In this document: one piece after another, positions 16,109 through 25,985 of the stretch
How positions within the stretch are numbered: the first letter of the stretch is position 1
Layout: every line of letters starts with the position of its first letter
Source of the DNA: DATFKA01 sp035268885
Lineage (GTDB): Bacteria > Bacteroidota > Bacteroidia > Chitinophagales > Saprospiraceae
Length of the DNA stretch: 64,000 nucleotides
NCBI GenBank assembly: GCA_035268885.1
Contig: DATFKA010000101.1
Location: 39,108 to 103,107 of the forward strand
Reading direction: 5' to 3'
Notes under the pieces: model-generated
Databases searched by the model: none
What the model was told of the DNA's origin: nothing
What the model saw: the letters and a program-made list of their open reading frames with translations, nothing else
Position numbers and translations under genes: made by a program

Positions 16109-17365
16109 TTGAATCTTCGAATTGCCGAATTTATCGACAGCTCGGTAATTCCTAAAAAATATAGAACTATGCAATTGTTATCCACCGAGAAAAAGAACGC
16201 CGTATTAGATAGTATGATCCGGATTATTGACGAAAAACGGTCAGATATCCTGGCCGCGAACAAAAAGGATCTGGATAACTTCTCTCGGGATGATCAGGCA
16301 CTATACGATCGACTGGTCGTCAATGATGCCAAAGTCGACGGAATGATCAAATCCATTCGCGAAGTACGAGAGCAGGAAGATCCGGTAGGAGCCGAAATCT
16401 CTTCCGTCGTGTTAAATACTGGTCTAAAGATCATTAATCGTACCGCTCCTTTCGGAAACATCATGATCATCTACGAATCGAGACCCGATGTGACTATCGA
16501 AGCAGCCGTTTTAGCCTTTAAAGCCAACAATAAAATATTCCTCAAAGGCGGTAAAGAAGCTTATCACTCGAATAAGATCCTGGTACGGTGCTGGCACGAA
16601 GCACTACAGGAACACGACCTGGATACTTCCTGGATCACCATGCTGGAATTAAATCGAACCGAAACACAAGAATTCCTTAAGAATCCTTCCGAACCCTTAG
16701 ATCTAATTGTACCACGGGGCGGAGAAGGTCTGATCAATTTTGTAAAGGCCCACGCTAACTGTGCCGTCTTGGTCAGTGGCCGGGGTAATAATTTCCTCTA
16801 CGTGGCACCGGATGCCGACTGGTCGCAAACCTTACAGGTAATTGTCAATGCCAAAACGCAGAAGATTTCCGCCTGTAATGCCCTGGATAAGGTGCTGATC
16901 AATACGGATACACCTGGAATCGAAGCCAAGGTGAAGGAATTGGTTGACCTCCTGCAAAAACTTAATGTAGAAGTACTGGTTGATGAGGAAATCGCTAAAT
17001 ACAGTGACTGCCCAAAGATCAAAGGAGACGATATCTGGTCAGAAGAATTCCTGGCCATGAAGATTGTGATCGGTGGCATCAACAATCTAGATGCGGCCAT
17101 TGCCAAAATTAACGAGCACTCCGGACGTCACTCCAGCGTGATTATGACCGAAGATGCCCAACATGCCCAACGCTTTATGGAGCAGGTAGATAGTGCGGCG
17201 GTGTACCACAATGCTTCCTCTCGCTTTACAGACGGCGGACAAATGGGGGTAGGTGCTGAGCTGGCCATTAGTACGGATAAACTGCACCACCGCGGTCCCT
17301 TGGGCCTAAAGCAGTTGGTCACCAATAAATATTATGTCTTTGGGGACGGACACATTCGTAAGTAA
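16109..17365 (+). CDS. proA: Gamma-glutamyl phosphate reductase
   Basis: It reduces gamma-glutamyl phosphate to glutamate semialdehyde with NADPH, completing the ProB/ProA pair. The 418-residue protein belongs to the aldehyde dehydrogenase superfamily. It shows IMIIYESRPDVTIEAA (about residues 120-135), LKGGKEAYHSN (about 150), VPRGGEGLINF (about 205) and the catalytic cysteine region KISACNALDKVL (about 252-263). A family signature with VGAELAISTDKLHHRGPL lies near the C-terminus. The TTG start at 16109 keeps an N-terminal helix that aligns with other ProA proteins. ATG 16169 is the alternative and would remove 20 residues of it. A terminator follows 10 bp after the stop. Confidence 0.93.
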   Translation: MNLRIAEFIDSSVIPKKYRTMQLLSTEKKNAVLDSMIRIIDEKRSDILAANKKDLDNFSRDDQALYDRLVVNDAKVDGMIKSIREVREQEDPVGAEISSVVLNTGLKIINRTAPFGNIMIIYESRPDVTIEAAVLAFKANNKIFLKGGKEAYHSNKILVRCWHEALQEHDLDTSWITMLELNRTETQEFLKNPSEPLDLIVPRGGEGLINFVKAHANCAVLVSGRGNNFLYVAPDADWSQTLQVIVNAKTQKISACNALDKVLINTDTPGIEAKVKELVDLLQKLNVEVLVDEEIAKYSDCPKIKGDDIWSEEFLAMKIVIGGINNLDAAIAKINEHSGRHSSVIMTEDAQHAQRFMEQVDSAAVYHNASSRFTDGGQMGVGAELAISTDKLHHRGPLGLKQLVTNKYYVFGDGHIRK

Positions 17366-17374
17366 AAACGATAC

Positions 17375-17407
17375 AAAAGGTCGAAGCTCTTGCTTCGGCC
17401 TTTTTTT
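17375..17407 (+). terminator. Rho-independent terminator of the proCBA operon
   Basis: A 9-bp stem with one G-T pair (GGTCGAAGC, loop TCTT, GCTTCGGCC) is flanked by AAAA on the left and seven T on the right. It closes the plus-strand pro operon just before the convergent AraC gene. Confidence 0.9.
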
Positions 17408-17434
17408 ATGAACTGGAATATCAGCCTAAGCGTA

Positions 17435-18310
17435 TTATCCTTTCAGTTGTAGCCTATATTCTTTGGGAGATGTTCCCATAGTCTTTTTAAACACCCTGGA
17501 GAAATAATAGGCATCTTCGTAGCCTACTTCCCTGGCAATTTCATGAATCTTTTGTTTACTTAAGCTCAATAACTTACAGGCCTTTTGCATTCTCAGCATA
17601 GTGAGGTATTCTATGGGGGTGTAGGTAGTTCCCTGCTTAAACAGAAGACAAAAGTGTGAAAGAGACCAGCCAATATGACCAGCGATCTCCTCGAGGCTTA
17701 ACTTTTGGTGTAGGTGATCCTTCATGAAAATCTTGGCCCGCGAAATTTTATCAATGCCCTGACTTTCTTCTCGTTTTCTAAACTGCCGGAGGTAGCGTAG
17801 AGAGCCCAACAAGTGTTGTAGCAGAATACTGCTATAGACCAGGTTGTCGACGGCAAAATCCTCCAACAGCAGCATTATTTTCCGGAACAGGGCCAGCCGA
17901 TCTTCAAATCGGGCATCATCGCTTTCCGGAATAGCCTGGGGTAAGCTTTCATCTGGAATAAAATGATGGTCCTGATGCCCGTTAAAATGAATCCAGAAAA
18001 TAGTCCAGGGGTGTTGGTGATCTGCGTAATATTTGTGGGGCCGGTTTTTGGGTAGTATATAATAATAGTTTTTTCGCAACTCAAATTTAGTCCCCGAGCA
18101 CTCAATCCAACCTTTTCCATTGGTACATAGAAAAAGAATATTTTCCGAGCAACCCTGTTTTCTTTTCCTAAAATGGTTCTTGGCCTTTGGAAAAAAACCG
18201 ATGTCCGTCAGATACAGTTCTTTGGTAAGTGCATTATTTTTAAGGGTTTCGATAGCCCCCTGCGGCAAAACCAGCATTTGCTGACCCTTAAAGTTATCTT
18301 TTTTTCTCAT
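17435..18310 (-). CDS. AraC-family transcriptional regulator
   Basis: The 291-residue protein has an N-terminal AraC-ligand cupin-like domain (about residues 20-160, with YYILPKNRPHKYYAD) and a C-terminal double helix-turn-helix. The first HTH is LSLEEIAGHIGWSLSHFCLL (about 208-227). The second is KIHEIAREVGYEDAYYFSRV, followed by the AraC signature FKKTMGTSPKEYR. The start was placed at ATG 18310, beginning MRKKDNFKG, because upstream in-frame codons run into the divergent transporter gene. It lies head-to-head with the sugar porter across 94 bp and probably responds to the sugar released by the locus. It is the likely local activator of the transporter, GH2 and DUF5107 genes; this is an inference from position. 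Confidence 0.92.
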   Translation of the reverse strand: MRKKDNFKGQQMLVLPQGAIETLKNNALTKELYLTDIGFFPKAKNHFRKRKQGCSENILFLCTNGKGWIECSGTKFELRKNYYYILPKNRPHKYYADHQHPWTIFWIHFNGHQDHHFIPDESLPQAIPESDDARFEDRLALFRKIMLLLEDFAVDNLVYSSILLQHLLGSLRYLRQFRKREESQGIDKISRAKIFMKDHLHQKLSLEEIAGHIGWSLSHFCLLFKQGTTYTPIEYLTMLRMQKACKLLSLSKQKIHEIAREVGYEDAYYFSRVFKKTMGTSPKEYRLQLKG

Positions 18311-18404
18311 CCTGCTCAAATAAGAAAATAATCCATTAAAATAAAAATATTCTCCATTTCTTATCAGATAGGAGCTCTTTACTTTTAAACTAATAAATGA
18401 GATA

Positions 18405-19787
18405 ATGGAAAAATTTAATCTGCTATACTTAACGAGACTTTCCCTGGTAGCCGCTATGGGCGGTCTGCTATTTGGGTACGACTGGGTTGTCATTGGGGGT
18501 GCCAAGCCTTTCTACGAGCAATTTTTTGGAATCGCATCCGATCCGTTGTTACAGGGCTGGGCCGTGAGTTGCGCCCTGGTGGGTTGTGTCATGGGGGCGG
18601 TAGCTTCCGGTATTTTGTCTAAGAATATGGGACGCAAGCGACTCCTATTAGCGGCCGCTTTTATGTTCCTGGTTTCCGCGATAGGTACGGGCTTGTCCAA
18701 TAGTTTTACCTCCTTCGTTCTCTACCGGATCCTGGGAGGTATTGGTATTGGCCTGGCTTCCAACCAGTCACCGGTATACATTGCAGAAATCTCTCCTGCT
18801 AAATTTAGAGGCCGTTACGTATCCATCAACCAACTGACCATTGTCTTGGGTATCCTTCTGGCGCAGGTCACCAATTGGTACATTGCCGAAGAAGTGGCTC
18901 AAAATGCTTCGGCAGCTGAAATACTAAACTCCTGGAATGGACAATGGGGTTGGCGGTACATGTTTTGGGCAGAAGTAGTTCCTTCTTCTCTGTTTTTCTT
19001 ATTGATGTTTTTTGTGCCGGATAGCCCCCGGTGGTTAGTGGGCCAGGATAAAGAAAGCAGTGCTGCTGCTATTCTGAGTAAGATCGGTGGCCAGGCTTAC
19101 GCCAAAAAAAGCCTGTCAGCCATTAAGGAGTCCTTCCAGTCCGGTACGAGGCAAATCGAAGGAAGCTGGCAACAGGCTAAACCCTACTTTTCTATTCTAT
19201 TGATTGGAATTGTCTTGGCCGTCTTTCAACAATGGTGTGGGATCAACGTCATCTTTCTATATGCGGAGGAGGTATTCACTTCCGCGGGTTATTCCGTATC
19301 AGGTATGCTGCTCAACGTAGTTATTACCGGGAGTGTCAACCTCGTTTTTACGATTCTGGCCATGTCTCTGGTAGATAAACTTGGAAGAAAAAAACTATTA
19401 CTGCTGGGGTCAGGAGGCCTGGCACTCATTTATACTTTTGTCGGTATCTTTTATTTCCTGGGATTTTACGGATGGCCTTTATTACTCCTGATTGTGCTGG
19501 CCATTGCTTGTTATGCCCTCACCCTGGCGCCAGTCACCTGGGTGGTCTTATCGGAGATCTTCCCCAATAGAATCCGGGGAATGGCCATGGCCGTATCCAC
19601 CTTTGCGCTCTGGATCGCCAATACCTTCCTGGCCTTCTTTTTTCCGCTCGTGAACGAGCTGGTCAAGGCCCACGGAAGCTTTTGGTTATTTGCCGGCATT
19701 TGCCTGGCAGGATTCTTTTTTATTAGGAGTCGGGTCATGGAGACCAGGGGAAAATCGCTGGAAGAAATCGAAAGAGAACTCATCTAA
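18405..19787 (+). CDS. MFS sugar porter (sugar:proton symporter family)
   Basis: This inner-membrane carrier has 460 residues and twelve predicted helices. Sugar porter signatures are clear: GGLLFGYDWVVIGGA in TM1, ILGGIGIGLASNQSPVYIAE in TM4, RGRYVSINQ in the loop, PDSPRWLV before TM7, QQWCGINVIFLYAEEVF in TM7, DKLGRKKLLLLG in TM8-9, and EIFPNRIRGMAMA plus the final ETRGKSLEEIE. These motifs place it with XylE/GalP-type symporters that import monosaccharides with protons. It is the first gene of a plus-strand set with the GH2 lipoprotein (29 bp later) and the DUF5107 gene. This suggests that sugars released outside the inner membrane by the GH2 enzyme are imported here. Confidence 0.93.
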   Translation: MEKFNLLYLTRLSLVAAMGGLLFGYDWVVIGGAKPFYEQFFGIASDPLLQGWAVSCALVGCVMGAVASGILSKNMGRKRLLLAAAFMFLVSAIGTGLSNSFTSFVLYRILGGIGIGLASNQSPVYIAEISPAKFRGRYVSINQLTIVLGILLAQVTNWYIAEEVAQNASAAEILNSWNGQWGWRYMFWAEVVPSSLFFLLMFFVPDSPRWLVGQDKESSAAAILSKIGGQAYAKKSLSAIKESFQSGTRQIEGSWQQAKPYFSILLIGIVLAVFQQWCGINVIFLYAEEVFTSAGYSVSGMLLNVVITGSVNLVFTILAMSLVDKLGRKKLLLLGSGGLALIYTFVGIFYFLGFYGWPLLLLIVLAIACYALTLAPVTWVVLSEIFPNRIRGMAMAVSTFALWIANTFLAFFFPLVNELVKAHGSFWLFAGICLAGFFFIRSRVMETRGKSLEEIERELI

Positions 19788-19816
19788 TTTTTAATACCAA
19801 CTAAAACCATAATATT

Positions 19817-22657
19817 TTGAAAAAGCTAACTTATTATCTACTGCTTTCCCTACCTATTTTAGGCTCCGCTTGCACCGCTGAAAAGATCACTACCATAGAT
19901 CTTTCCGGAGCATGGCAGTTTAAAATGGACCCAGGCGACCAGGGAGAGGTCGCCGCCTGGTATAGCACCCAACTTTCCGAAACGATACAGCTGCCTGGAT
20001 CAATGGTAGAAAATGGTAAAGGGGAACAAATTACCCTGAATACCGAATGGACGGGAGGTGTTAGAAATCCGGATTGGTACGAAGATCCGAACTACGCTCC
20101 CTACCACAATCCCGACAACATTAGATTCCCCTATTGGCTACAGCCGGAGAAAAAATATACCGGAGCCGCCTGGTATCAAAAAGAAATCAAGATACCAGCC
20201 GACTGGAAGAACCAAACGATTGAGCTTAAACTCGAGCGTTGCCACTGGGAAACCACCGTATGGCTAGATGATCAAAAAATAGGCAGCGAAAATAGCCTGG
20301 GTACTCCGCATTATTATCTTTTAGAAGACATGGAGCCCGGTCAACACACCCTAAGCATCCGGGTAGACAACCGGGTCAAAGCCATTGATCCAGGCAGAAA
20401 CTCGCACAGTATTTCCGATCATACGCAATCCAACTGGAATGGTATAGTTGGTGAAATTTCAATGAAGCCTCTTCCCGCTATCCGTATCCATCAATTCCAT
20501 CTAAAGCCGAATATCACGGAAAAAACGGTGAAAGTTGAAGCCCTTATCGACAACACAACTGGGCAAGAAAAAACCGTAGCCATTCAGCTACAGGCGGAAG
20601 GACAAAACTTTAAAACAGACCTGGAGCCGATCGAGGAAGAAATAAGTCTGCAGGACGGACTCAATGCCATATCCTACGATTATGCTTTGGGTAACAATGC
20701 CCGATTGTGGGACGAATTTTCACCCCATCTTTATCAATTGAGCCTTCAAATCAAGGATGACAAACAGTGGATTAGCGAAGAAAAAACTTTTGGTCTTCGA
20801 GAAGTCAAGGTAGAAGATAATCTGATCAAAATAAATGGAAGACAAGTCTTCCTACGCGGCACCCTGGAATGTGCTATTTTTCCAAAAACCGGTTATCCAC
20901 CCACCGATAAGGAATCCTGGGTGAAAATCTATCAGGTAGTAAAGCGTCACGGACTCAATCATGTACGATTCCACTCCTGGTGTCCGCCCGAAGTCGCTTT
21001 TGAAGCCGCCGACGAAGAAGGTGTTTACCTGCAGGTAGAATGCTCCTCCTGGGCGAACCAGAGTACCACACTGGGCGATGGCAAACCCATCGATGATTTC
21101 ATCTGGGAAGAAAGTAAACGCATCGTGGAAGAATACGGGGATCATCCTTCCTTCTGCCTGATGGCCTACGGTAACGAACCGGGTGGCGACAACTACGAGG
21201 CCTTTTTGGCAGACTTTGTACAATATTGGAAAGCCGAAGATGACCGGCGCATTTATACCAGTGCTGCCGGATGGCCAGCTATTCCAGAAAACGAATTCCA
21301 CAACATCCCCCAACCCCGAATCCAGGGCTGGGGGGAAGAATTGAACAGCATTATCAACAAAGAGCCGCCTAGCACCGATTATGATTGGCACAGTAGAAAT
21401 CAAATGCCCAAAGATAACATTCCGGTGATCAGCCATGAGATCGGGCAGTGGTGTGTCTATCCGAATTTTAAAGAAATTGAAAAATACACCGGCGTACTGA
21501 AAGCTAAAAATTTTGAAATTTTCCGAGAAAGTCTGATAGACAATAAAATGGGGCATCTTGCTGACAGTTTCCTTTTGGCCTCCGGTAAACTACAGGCCCT
21601 TTGCTATAAAGCGGATATCGAAGCGGCCCTGAGGACCAAAAACTTCGGTGGTTTCCAATTATTGGATTTGCACGATTTTCCGGGGCAGGGGACTGCGCTG
21701 GTAGGTATCCTGGATCCTTTCTGGGAAGAAAAGGGATACATCAGTCCACAGGCATTTAGCAGGTTTTGTAACAGTGTAGTACCACTCGCTCGATTGGACA
21801 AGAGAACTTTTGTCGAAGGAGAAACCCTGAGCACCCCGGTGGAGGTAGCCAATTTTGGTTCAACCGAAATAGAGAACTCCCCAGCGGAATGGAGCATCAA
21901 AGATGAGGCAGGAAACCTGGTGGGTGAGGGTACCTTTTCCGCTAAGGATATTCCGATTGGCAATGGAATCGCACTGGGAACCATCGAACATACCTTCCGG
22001 AAAACCGGTAAAGCCCGGAAGTTGAACCTGGAGGTACGTCTAAATGGGTTCGCTAATAGCTGGAACCTTTGGGTGTATCCCGAGATGACAGCGCTTCAGG
22101 ATGAGCCGGATGTACTCCTTACCAACCAGTGGAATACTCAGACCCAAAGGGCTTTGGAACAGGGCAAAAAGGTAATTCTGAGCCTGGGAAAAGGCAGCGT
22201 TAAAGAAGGAAAAGGAGGAGAAGTTGGACTGGGTTTTTCCAGTATATTTTGGAATACCGCCTGGACGGACGGCCAGAAGCCACATACACTCGGCATCCTC
22301 TGTGATCCGGAGCACCCCGCCCTGGCCTCCTTTCCAACGGAATACCATTCCGATTGGCAATGGTGGGATGCTGTGTCCCACGCCGACGTGATCAAACTCA
22401 ACGATTTATCGGAAGAGATACGTCCTATCGTTCGCGTCATTGACGACTGGGTAAGCAACGGAAGGTTGGCCCTGCTACTAGAAGCTAAAGTTGGCAACGG
22501 CAAACTACTGATCAGTGGCATTGATCTACATAATAACCTGGACCAGCGGATCGAAGCCAGACAATTACTCAGTAGTTTACACGACTACGTGAAAAGCGAC
22601 CAGTTCCGCCCGCAGGCGGAGCTCTCCTTCGAGCAGATCAATGGTATACTTAAGTAA
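19817..22657 (+). CDS. Glycoside hydrolase family 2 lipoprotein (beta-galactosidase-like)
   Basis: The 946-residue protein begins MKKLTYYLLLSLPILGSAC, a lipoprotein signal with the lipidated cysteine at residue 19. No in-frame ATG lies nearby, so TTG 19817 is the start. A jelly-roll sugar-binding domain (about 25-215) and an Ig-like sandwich (about 225-325) precede a TIM-barrel catalytic domain (about 330-600). The acid/base glutamate is expected in MAYGNEPGGDNYEAF (about 453-467) and the nucleophile in VISHEIGQWCVYPNF (about 536-550). The C-terminal 300 residues are accessory beta domains. GH2 members are retaining exo-glycosidases on beta-galactosides, beta-mannosides or beta-glucuronides; the specificity here is not readable. 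It would act in the periplasm or at the cell surface. Confidence 0.88.
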   Translation: MKKLTYYLLLSLPILGSACTAEKITTIDLSGAWQFKMDPGDQGEVAAWYSTQLSETIQLPGSMVENGKGEQITLNTEWTGGVRNPDWYEDPNYAPYHNPDNIRFPYWLQPEKKYTGAAWYQKEIKIPADWKNQTIELKLERCHWETTVWLDDQKIGSENSLGTPHYYLLEDMEPGQHTLSIRVDNRVKAIDPGRNSHSISDHTQSNWNGIVGEISMKPLPAIRIHQFHLKPNITEKTVKVEALIDNTTGQEKTVAIQLQAEGQNFKTDLEPIEEEISLQDGLNAISYDYALGNNARLWDEFSPHLYQLSLQIKDDKQWISEEKTFGLREVKVEDNLIKINGRQVFLRGTLECAIFPKTGYPPTDKESWVKIYQVVKRHGLNHVRFHSWCPPEVAFEAADEEGVYLQVECSSWANQSTTLGDGKPIDDFIWEESKRIVEEYGDHPSFCLMAYGNEPGGDNYEAFLADFVQYWKAEDDRRIYTSAAGWPAIPENEFHNIPQPRIQGWGEELNSIINKEPPSTDYDWHSRNQMPKDNIPVISHEIGQWCVYPNFKEIEKYTGVLKAKNFEIFRESLIDNKMGHLADSFLLASGKLQALCYKADIEAALRTKNFGGFQLLDLHDFPGQGTALVGILDPFWEEKGYISPQAFSRFCNSVVPLARLDKRTFVEGETLSTPVEVANFGSTEIENSPAEWSIKDEAGNLVGEGTFSAKDIPIGNGIALGTIEHTFRKTGKARKLNLEVRLNGFANSWNLWVYPEMTALQDEPDVLLTNQWNTQTQRALEQGKKVILSLGKGSVKEGKGGEVGLGFSSIFWNTAWTDGQKPHTLGILCDPEHPALASFPTEYHSDWQWWDAVSHADVIKLNDLSEEIRPIVRVIDDWVSNGRLALLLEAKVGNGKLLISGIDLHNNLDQRIEARQLLSSLHDYVKSDQFRPQAELSFEQINGILK

Positions 22658-22688
22658 AACCCACTACAAAAATATTATCCGGAAAAAC

Positions 22689-25600
22689 ATGGAAGTTACA
22701 TCAAGCATACAGAAAGTCATCATCCCCACTTACGAAGCCGGTACACCAGAAAAAAATCCGATTTACCTGGAAAAGCGAGTCTACCAGGGGAGTAGTGGAG
22801 CTGTGTATCCACTTCCGGTGATAGAAAAGATTGCGGATACAAAGCAGGATAAAGAGTGGCTGGCTATCTATCTGGAGAATCAATACCTTAAGATCATGAT
22901 CCTTCCGGAATTGGGCGGCCGCGTCCAGATGGCTTACGACAAAGTAAAGCAGCGCCATTTTATTTATTACAATCAGGTGATCAAACCCGCCCTGGTAGGC
23001 CTTACCGGGCCCTGGATCTCAGGCGGTATTGAATTCAATTGGCCGCAACACCATCGCCCCTCCACCTACGACCCCGTAGATTACAGTGTAGAAAATCATT
23101 CGGATGGGAGCATTACGGTTTGGTGTAGCGAAGTGGAGCGGATGTTCCGGACCAAAGGGATGGCTGGGTTTAGGTTGTATCCGGACAAAGCCTACCTGGA
23201 AATCAACGTACAGTTATACAACCGGACGCCCCATCCACAGACCTTCCTCTGGTGGGCGAATCCAGCCGTTAAAGTGAATGATCATTACCAGTCTGTATTT
23301 CCACCGGATGTGCATGCAGTTTTTGACCACGGTAAGCGCGATGTGTCCAGTTTTCCCATCGCTACGGGTACTTATTACAAAATGGATTATTCCTCCGGTG
23401 TGGATATTTCCAGGTATAAAAACATACCGGTACCCACCAGTTACATGGCTATTCAATCCAAATACGATTTTGTAGGCGGCTACGAAAACGACAGCCGGGC
23501 GGGCGTACTGCACGTAGCTGATCACCATCAATCGCCGGGTAAAAAACAATGGACCTGGGGGAATGGTAATTTTGGTCAGGCCTGGGACAGAAATCTCACC
23601 GACGAAGATGGACCCTACATTGAATTGATGTGTGGTGTGTACACCGATAATCAACCCGATTTCTCCTGGTTACAGCCCTACGAAGAGAAAAGTTTTAAAC
23701 AATACTTCATGCCTTATCAGGAGCTGGGTCTGGTCAAAAATGCCACCAAAGAGGCCATGCTAAACCTGGAACCTGAAAAGGATGGAATGAGACTAAAGGT
23801 ATATAGCACCGCGGAATATCCTCAGTCGAGGATACAATTAAAAAGTAAGGGTAAGGTCGTTTACGAAACAAAGGCCGACTTAAGCCCAAGCCTTGTTTTT
23901 GATGAGTGGGTAGACCATCCGATGGAGAAAGGAGACATTTACCTGGCCATTTATGATGAAAAGGGAAAGACCCTGGTAGACTACCAGACCGAAAAAGCGA
24001 CCTTAAGCCCCATACCCGAACCCGCACAGCCAGCTAAGGATCCCAGGGATATCCATTCTCCTGAACAGTTGTATTTACGGGGACTACACCTGGAGCAATA
24101 CCGCCATGCCACCTATGATCCTACCGCCTATTACCGAAAAGCGCTGGAGATGGAACCCGGTGATATCCGAAATAATAATGCACTGGGGCTCTGGTTAATG
24201 AAACACGGCCAGTTTACCCAGGCAGAATCACATTTCAGAAAAGCCATTGAAACCCTGACCGAGCGAAATCCCAACCCTTATAACGGGGAGCCTTACTTCA
24301 ACCTTGGTTTATGCCTGCTCTTTCAGGAAAAAACCGCTGAAGCCTACGATCATTTTTTCAAAGCTACCTGGAATGCCGCCTGGCAGGACAGCGGCTTCTT
24401 CCACTGTGCACAAATCGACTGCCAAAAAAAGGACTTCGAGCGGGCACTGGAATTAGTGGATCGTTCCCTACGACGAAATTGGTTAAACCAAAAAGCCAGG
24501 CATTTGAAGATTATACTCTTGAGAAAGCTAAACCGAAAAGAGGAAGCACTTTCGCTCATCTGGGAAACACTCCAGCAGGATCGCTTCAACTTCGGTGCCA
24601 TTTACGAAAAATACCTACTACTTCAGGAAGAGCAAATACTGGATGGCCTAAAGGACTTAATGCGGGGTTACGTGCATAACTTTATTGAATTCTCACTGGA
24701 TTATACACAGGCTGGAGCTTATGAGGAAGCATTGGGTTTTATTCAGATCTATTTGAATAACAAGGCTGATGCTTATCCTATGGCGTATTACTTCAGGGGC
24801 TACTATCATTTATTAGCGGGAGAAGAAGAGGTAGCGTTATCCGCCTTTAGCCAGGGGGCTAAGGCTGATCCCACTTACTGTTTCCCCCATCGCCTGGAGG
24901 AATTGATTGTTTTGCAGAAAGCACTTACCCTAAATCCAAATGATGACAAAGCCTGGTACTACCTGGGTAATCTCTGGTATAGTTTCCGCCAATACGAAGC
25001 AGCCACAAAAGCCTGGGAAAAATCTAGCTTGCTTAGTGATTCTTTTCCAACGGTACATCGTAACCTGGCATTAGCTTATTATAATAAGCGAAAAGCCCCG
25101 GAAGCAGCTCAACAGTCTCTCGAGAAAGCTTTTAGTCTTGATCAGACGGACGCCAGAGTGTTAATGGAGCTGGACCAATTGTATAAAAAACGAGGGGTTG
25201 CTTACCAGCAACGCCTGGATTTTCTGGCGCAATTCCCGGCGCTGGTCAATTACCGGGATGATCTTTACCTGGAAAAAATAAGCCTATTGAATTTACTCGG
25301 TAAAGAAAAAAAAGCTCTCGATTTAATTATGCAGCGAACGTTTCACCCCTGGGAAGGGGGAGAAGGTAAAGTTACCGGACAATATTTATACAGTCACATC
25401 GAAATAGCTAAAAAGGCGATCCGTAATGGGGCTTATCAACAGGCCATTAATCATTTGGTTCAGGGTTTCGAATATCCGGATAATTTGGGTGAAGGAAAGC
25501 TATACGGGACACAAGAAAACGATATTAACTACTGGCTGGGCTGCGCCTACTCAGGTTTGGGAGACCCAGAAAAAGCTGCGACCAGCTGGGAAAAGGCCAC

Positions 25601-25985
25601 CAAAGGGCTTTCTGAACCAGCAGCTGCTATGTACTATAATGACCAACAACCCGATAAGATATTTTACCAGGGACTGGCTTCTAGAAAACTGGGTAAAGAA
25701 AAGGAAGCTAGAAGTCGTTTCAATACCCTTTTAAAACACGGCGAAAAACAACTTTTTATCCCCTTCAAAATAGATTACTTCGCTGTATCACTCCCTGATC
25801 TGTTAATCTTTGAGGAAGATTTGCAAGAGCGACACGAGCTTCACTGCCACTACTTAATGGGCCTGGGGCATCTTGGCCTGGGAAATATTGATCAGAGTAC
25901 AGCCGAATTTGAGCACATTCTGGAGCAAGACAAGTACCACCTGGGTGCCTTCATCCATTTACAGTTAGCGGAGGAATGCATTTAG
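22689..25985 (+). CDS. DUF5107 domain protein with C-terminal TPR array
   Basis: The 1098-residue product has no signal peptide and is probably cytoplasmic. Residues 1-350 match what is known of DUF5107, which has a galactose-mutarotase-like supersandwich appearance: LPELGGRVQMAYDK (about 75), WISGGIEFNWPQHHRP (about 115) and VQLYNRTPHPQTFLWWANPA (about 175). From about residue 440 to the end there are many tetratricopeptide-like helical pairs, for example PYFNLGLCLLFQEKTAEAYD and AWYYLGNLWYSFRQYEAATK. ATG 22689 is preferred; ATG 22641 would overlap the GH2 gene by 17 bp. Co-location with a GH2 and a sugar porter suggests a role in sugar or glycan processing. The biochemical activity is not known to me. 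Its stop overlaps that of the convergent glutaminase. Confidence 0.82.
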   Translation: MEVTSSIQKVIIPTYEAGTPEKNPIYLEKRVYQGSSGAVYPLPVIEKIADTKQDKEWLAIYLENQYLKIMILPELGGRVQMAYDKVKQRHFIYYNQVIKPALVGLTGPWISGGIEFNWPQHHRPSTYDPVDYSVENHSDGSITVWCSEVERMFRTKGMAGFRLYPDKAYLEINVQLYNRTPHPQTFLWWANPAVKVNDHYQSVFPPDVHAVFDHGKRDVSSFPIATGTYYKMDYSSGVDISRYKNIPVPTSYMAIQSKYDFVGGYENDSRAGVLHVADHHQSPGKKQWTWGNGNFGQAWDRNLTDEDGPYIELMCGVYTDNQPDFSWLQPYEEKSFKQYFMPYQELGLVKNATKEAMLNLEPEKDGMRLKVYSTAEYPQSRIQLKSKGKVVYETKADLSPSLVFDEWVDHPMEKGDIYLAIYDEKGKTLVDYQTEKATLSPIPEPAQPAKDPRDIHSPEQLYLRGLHLEQYRHATYDPTAYYRKALEMEPGDIRNNNALGLWLMKHGQFTQAESHFRKAIETLTERNPNPYNGEPYFNLGLCLLFQEKTAEAYDHFFKATWNAAWQDSGFFHCAQIDCQKKDFERALELVDRSLRRNWLNQKARHLKIILLRKLNRKEEALSLIWETLQQDRFNFGAIYEKYLLLQEEQILDGLKDLMRGYVHNFIEFSLDYTQAGAYEEALGFIQIYLNNKADAYPMAYYFRGYYHLLAGEEEVALSAFSQGAKADPTYCFPHRLEELIVLQKALTLNPNDDKAWYYLGNLWYSFRQYEAATKAWEKSSLLSDSFPTVHRNLALAYYNKRKAPEAAQQSLEKAFSLDQTDARVLMELDQLYKKRGVAYQQRLDFLAQFPALVNYRDDLYLEKISLLNLLGKEKKALDLIMQRTFHPWEGGEGKVTGQYLYSHIEIAKKAIRNGAYQQAINHLVQGFEYPDNLGEGKLYGTQENDINYWLGCAYSGLGDPEKAATSWEKATKGLSEPAAAMYYNDQQPDKIFYQGLASRKLGKEKEARSRFNTLLKHGEKQLFIPFKIDYFAVSLPDLLIFEEDLQERHELHCHYLMGLGHLGLGNIDQSTAEFEHILEQDKYHLGAFIHLQLAEECI

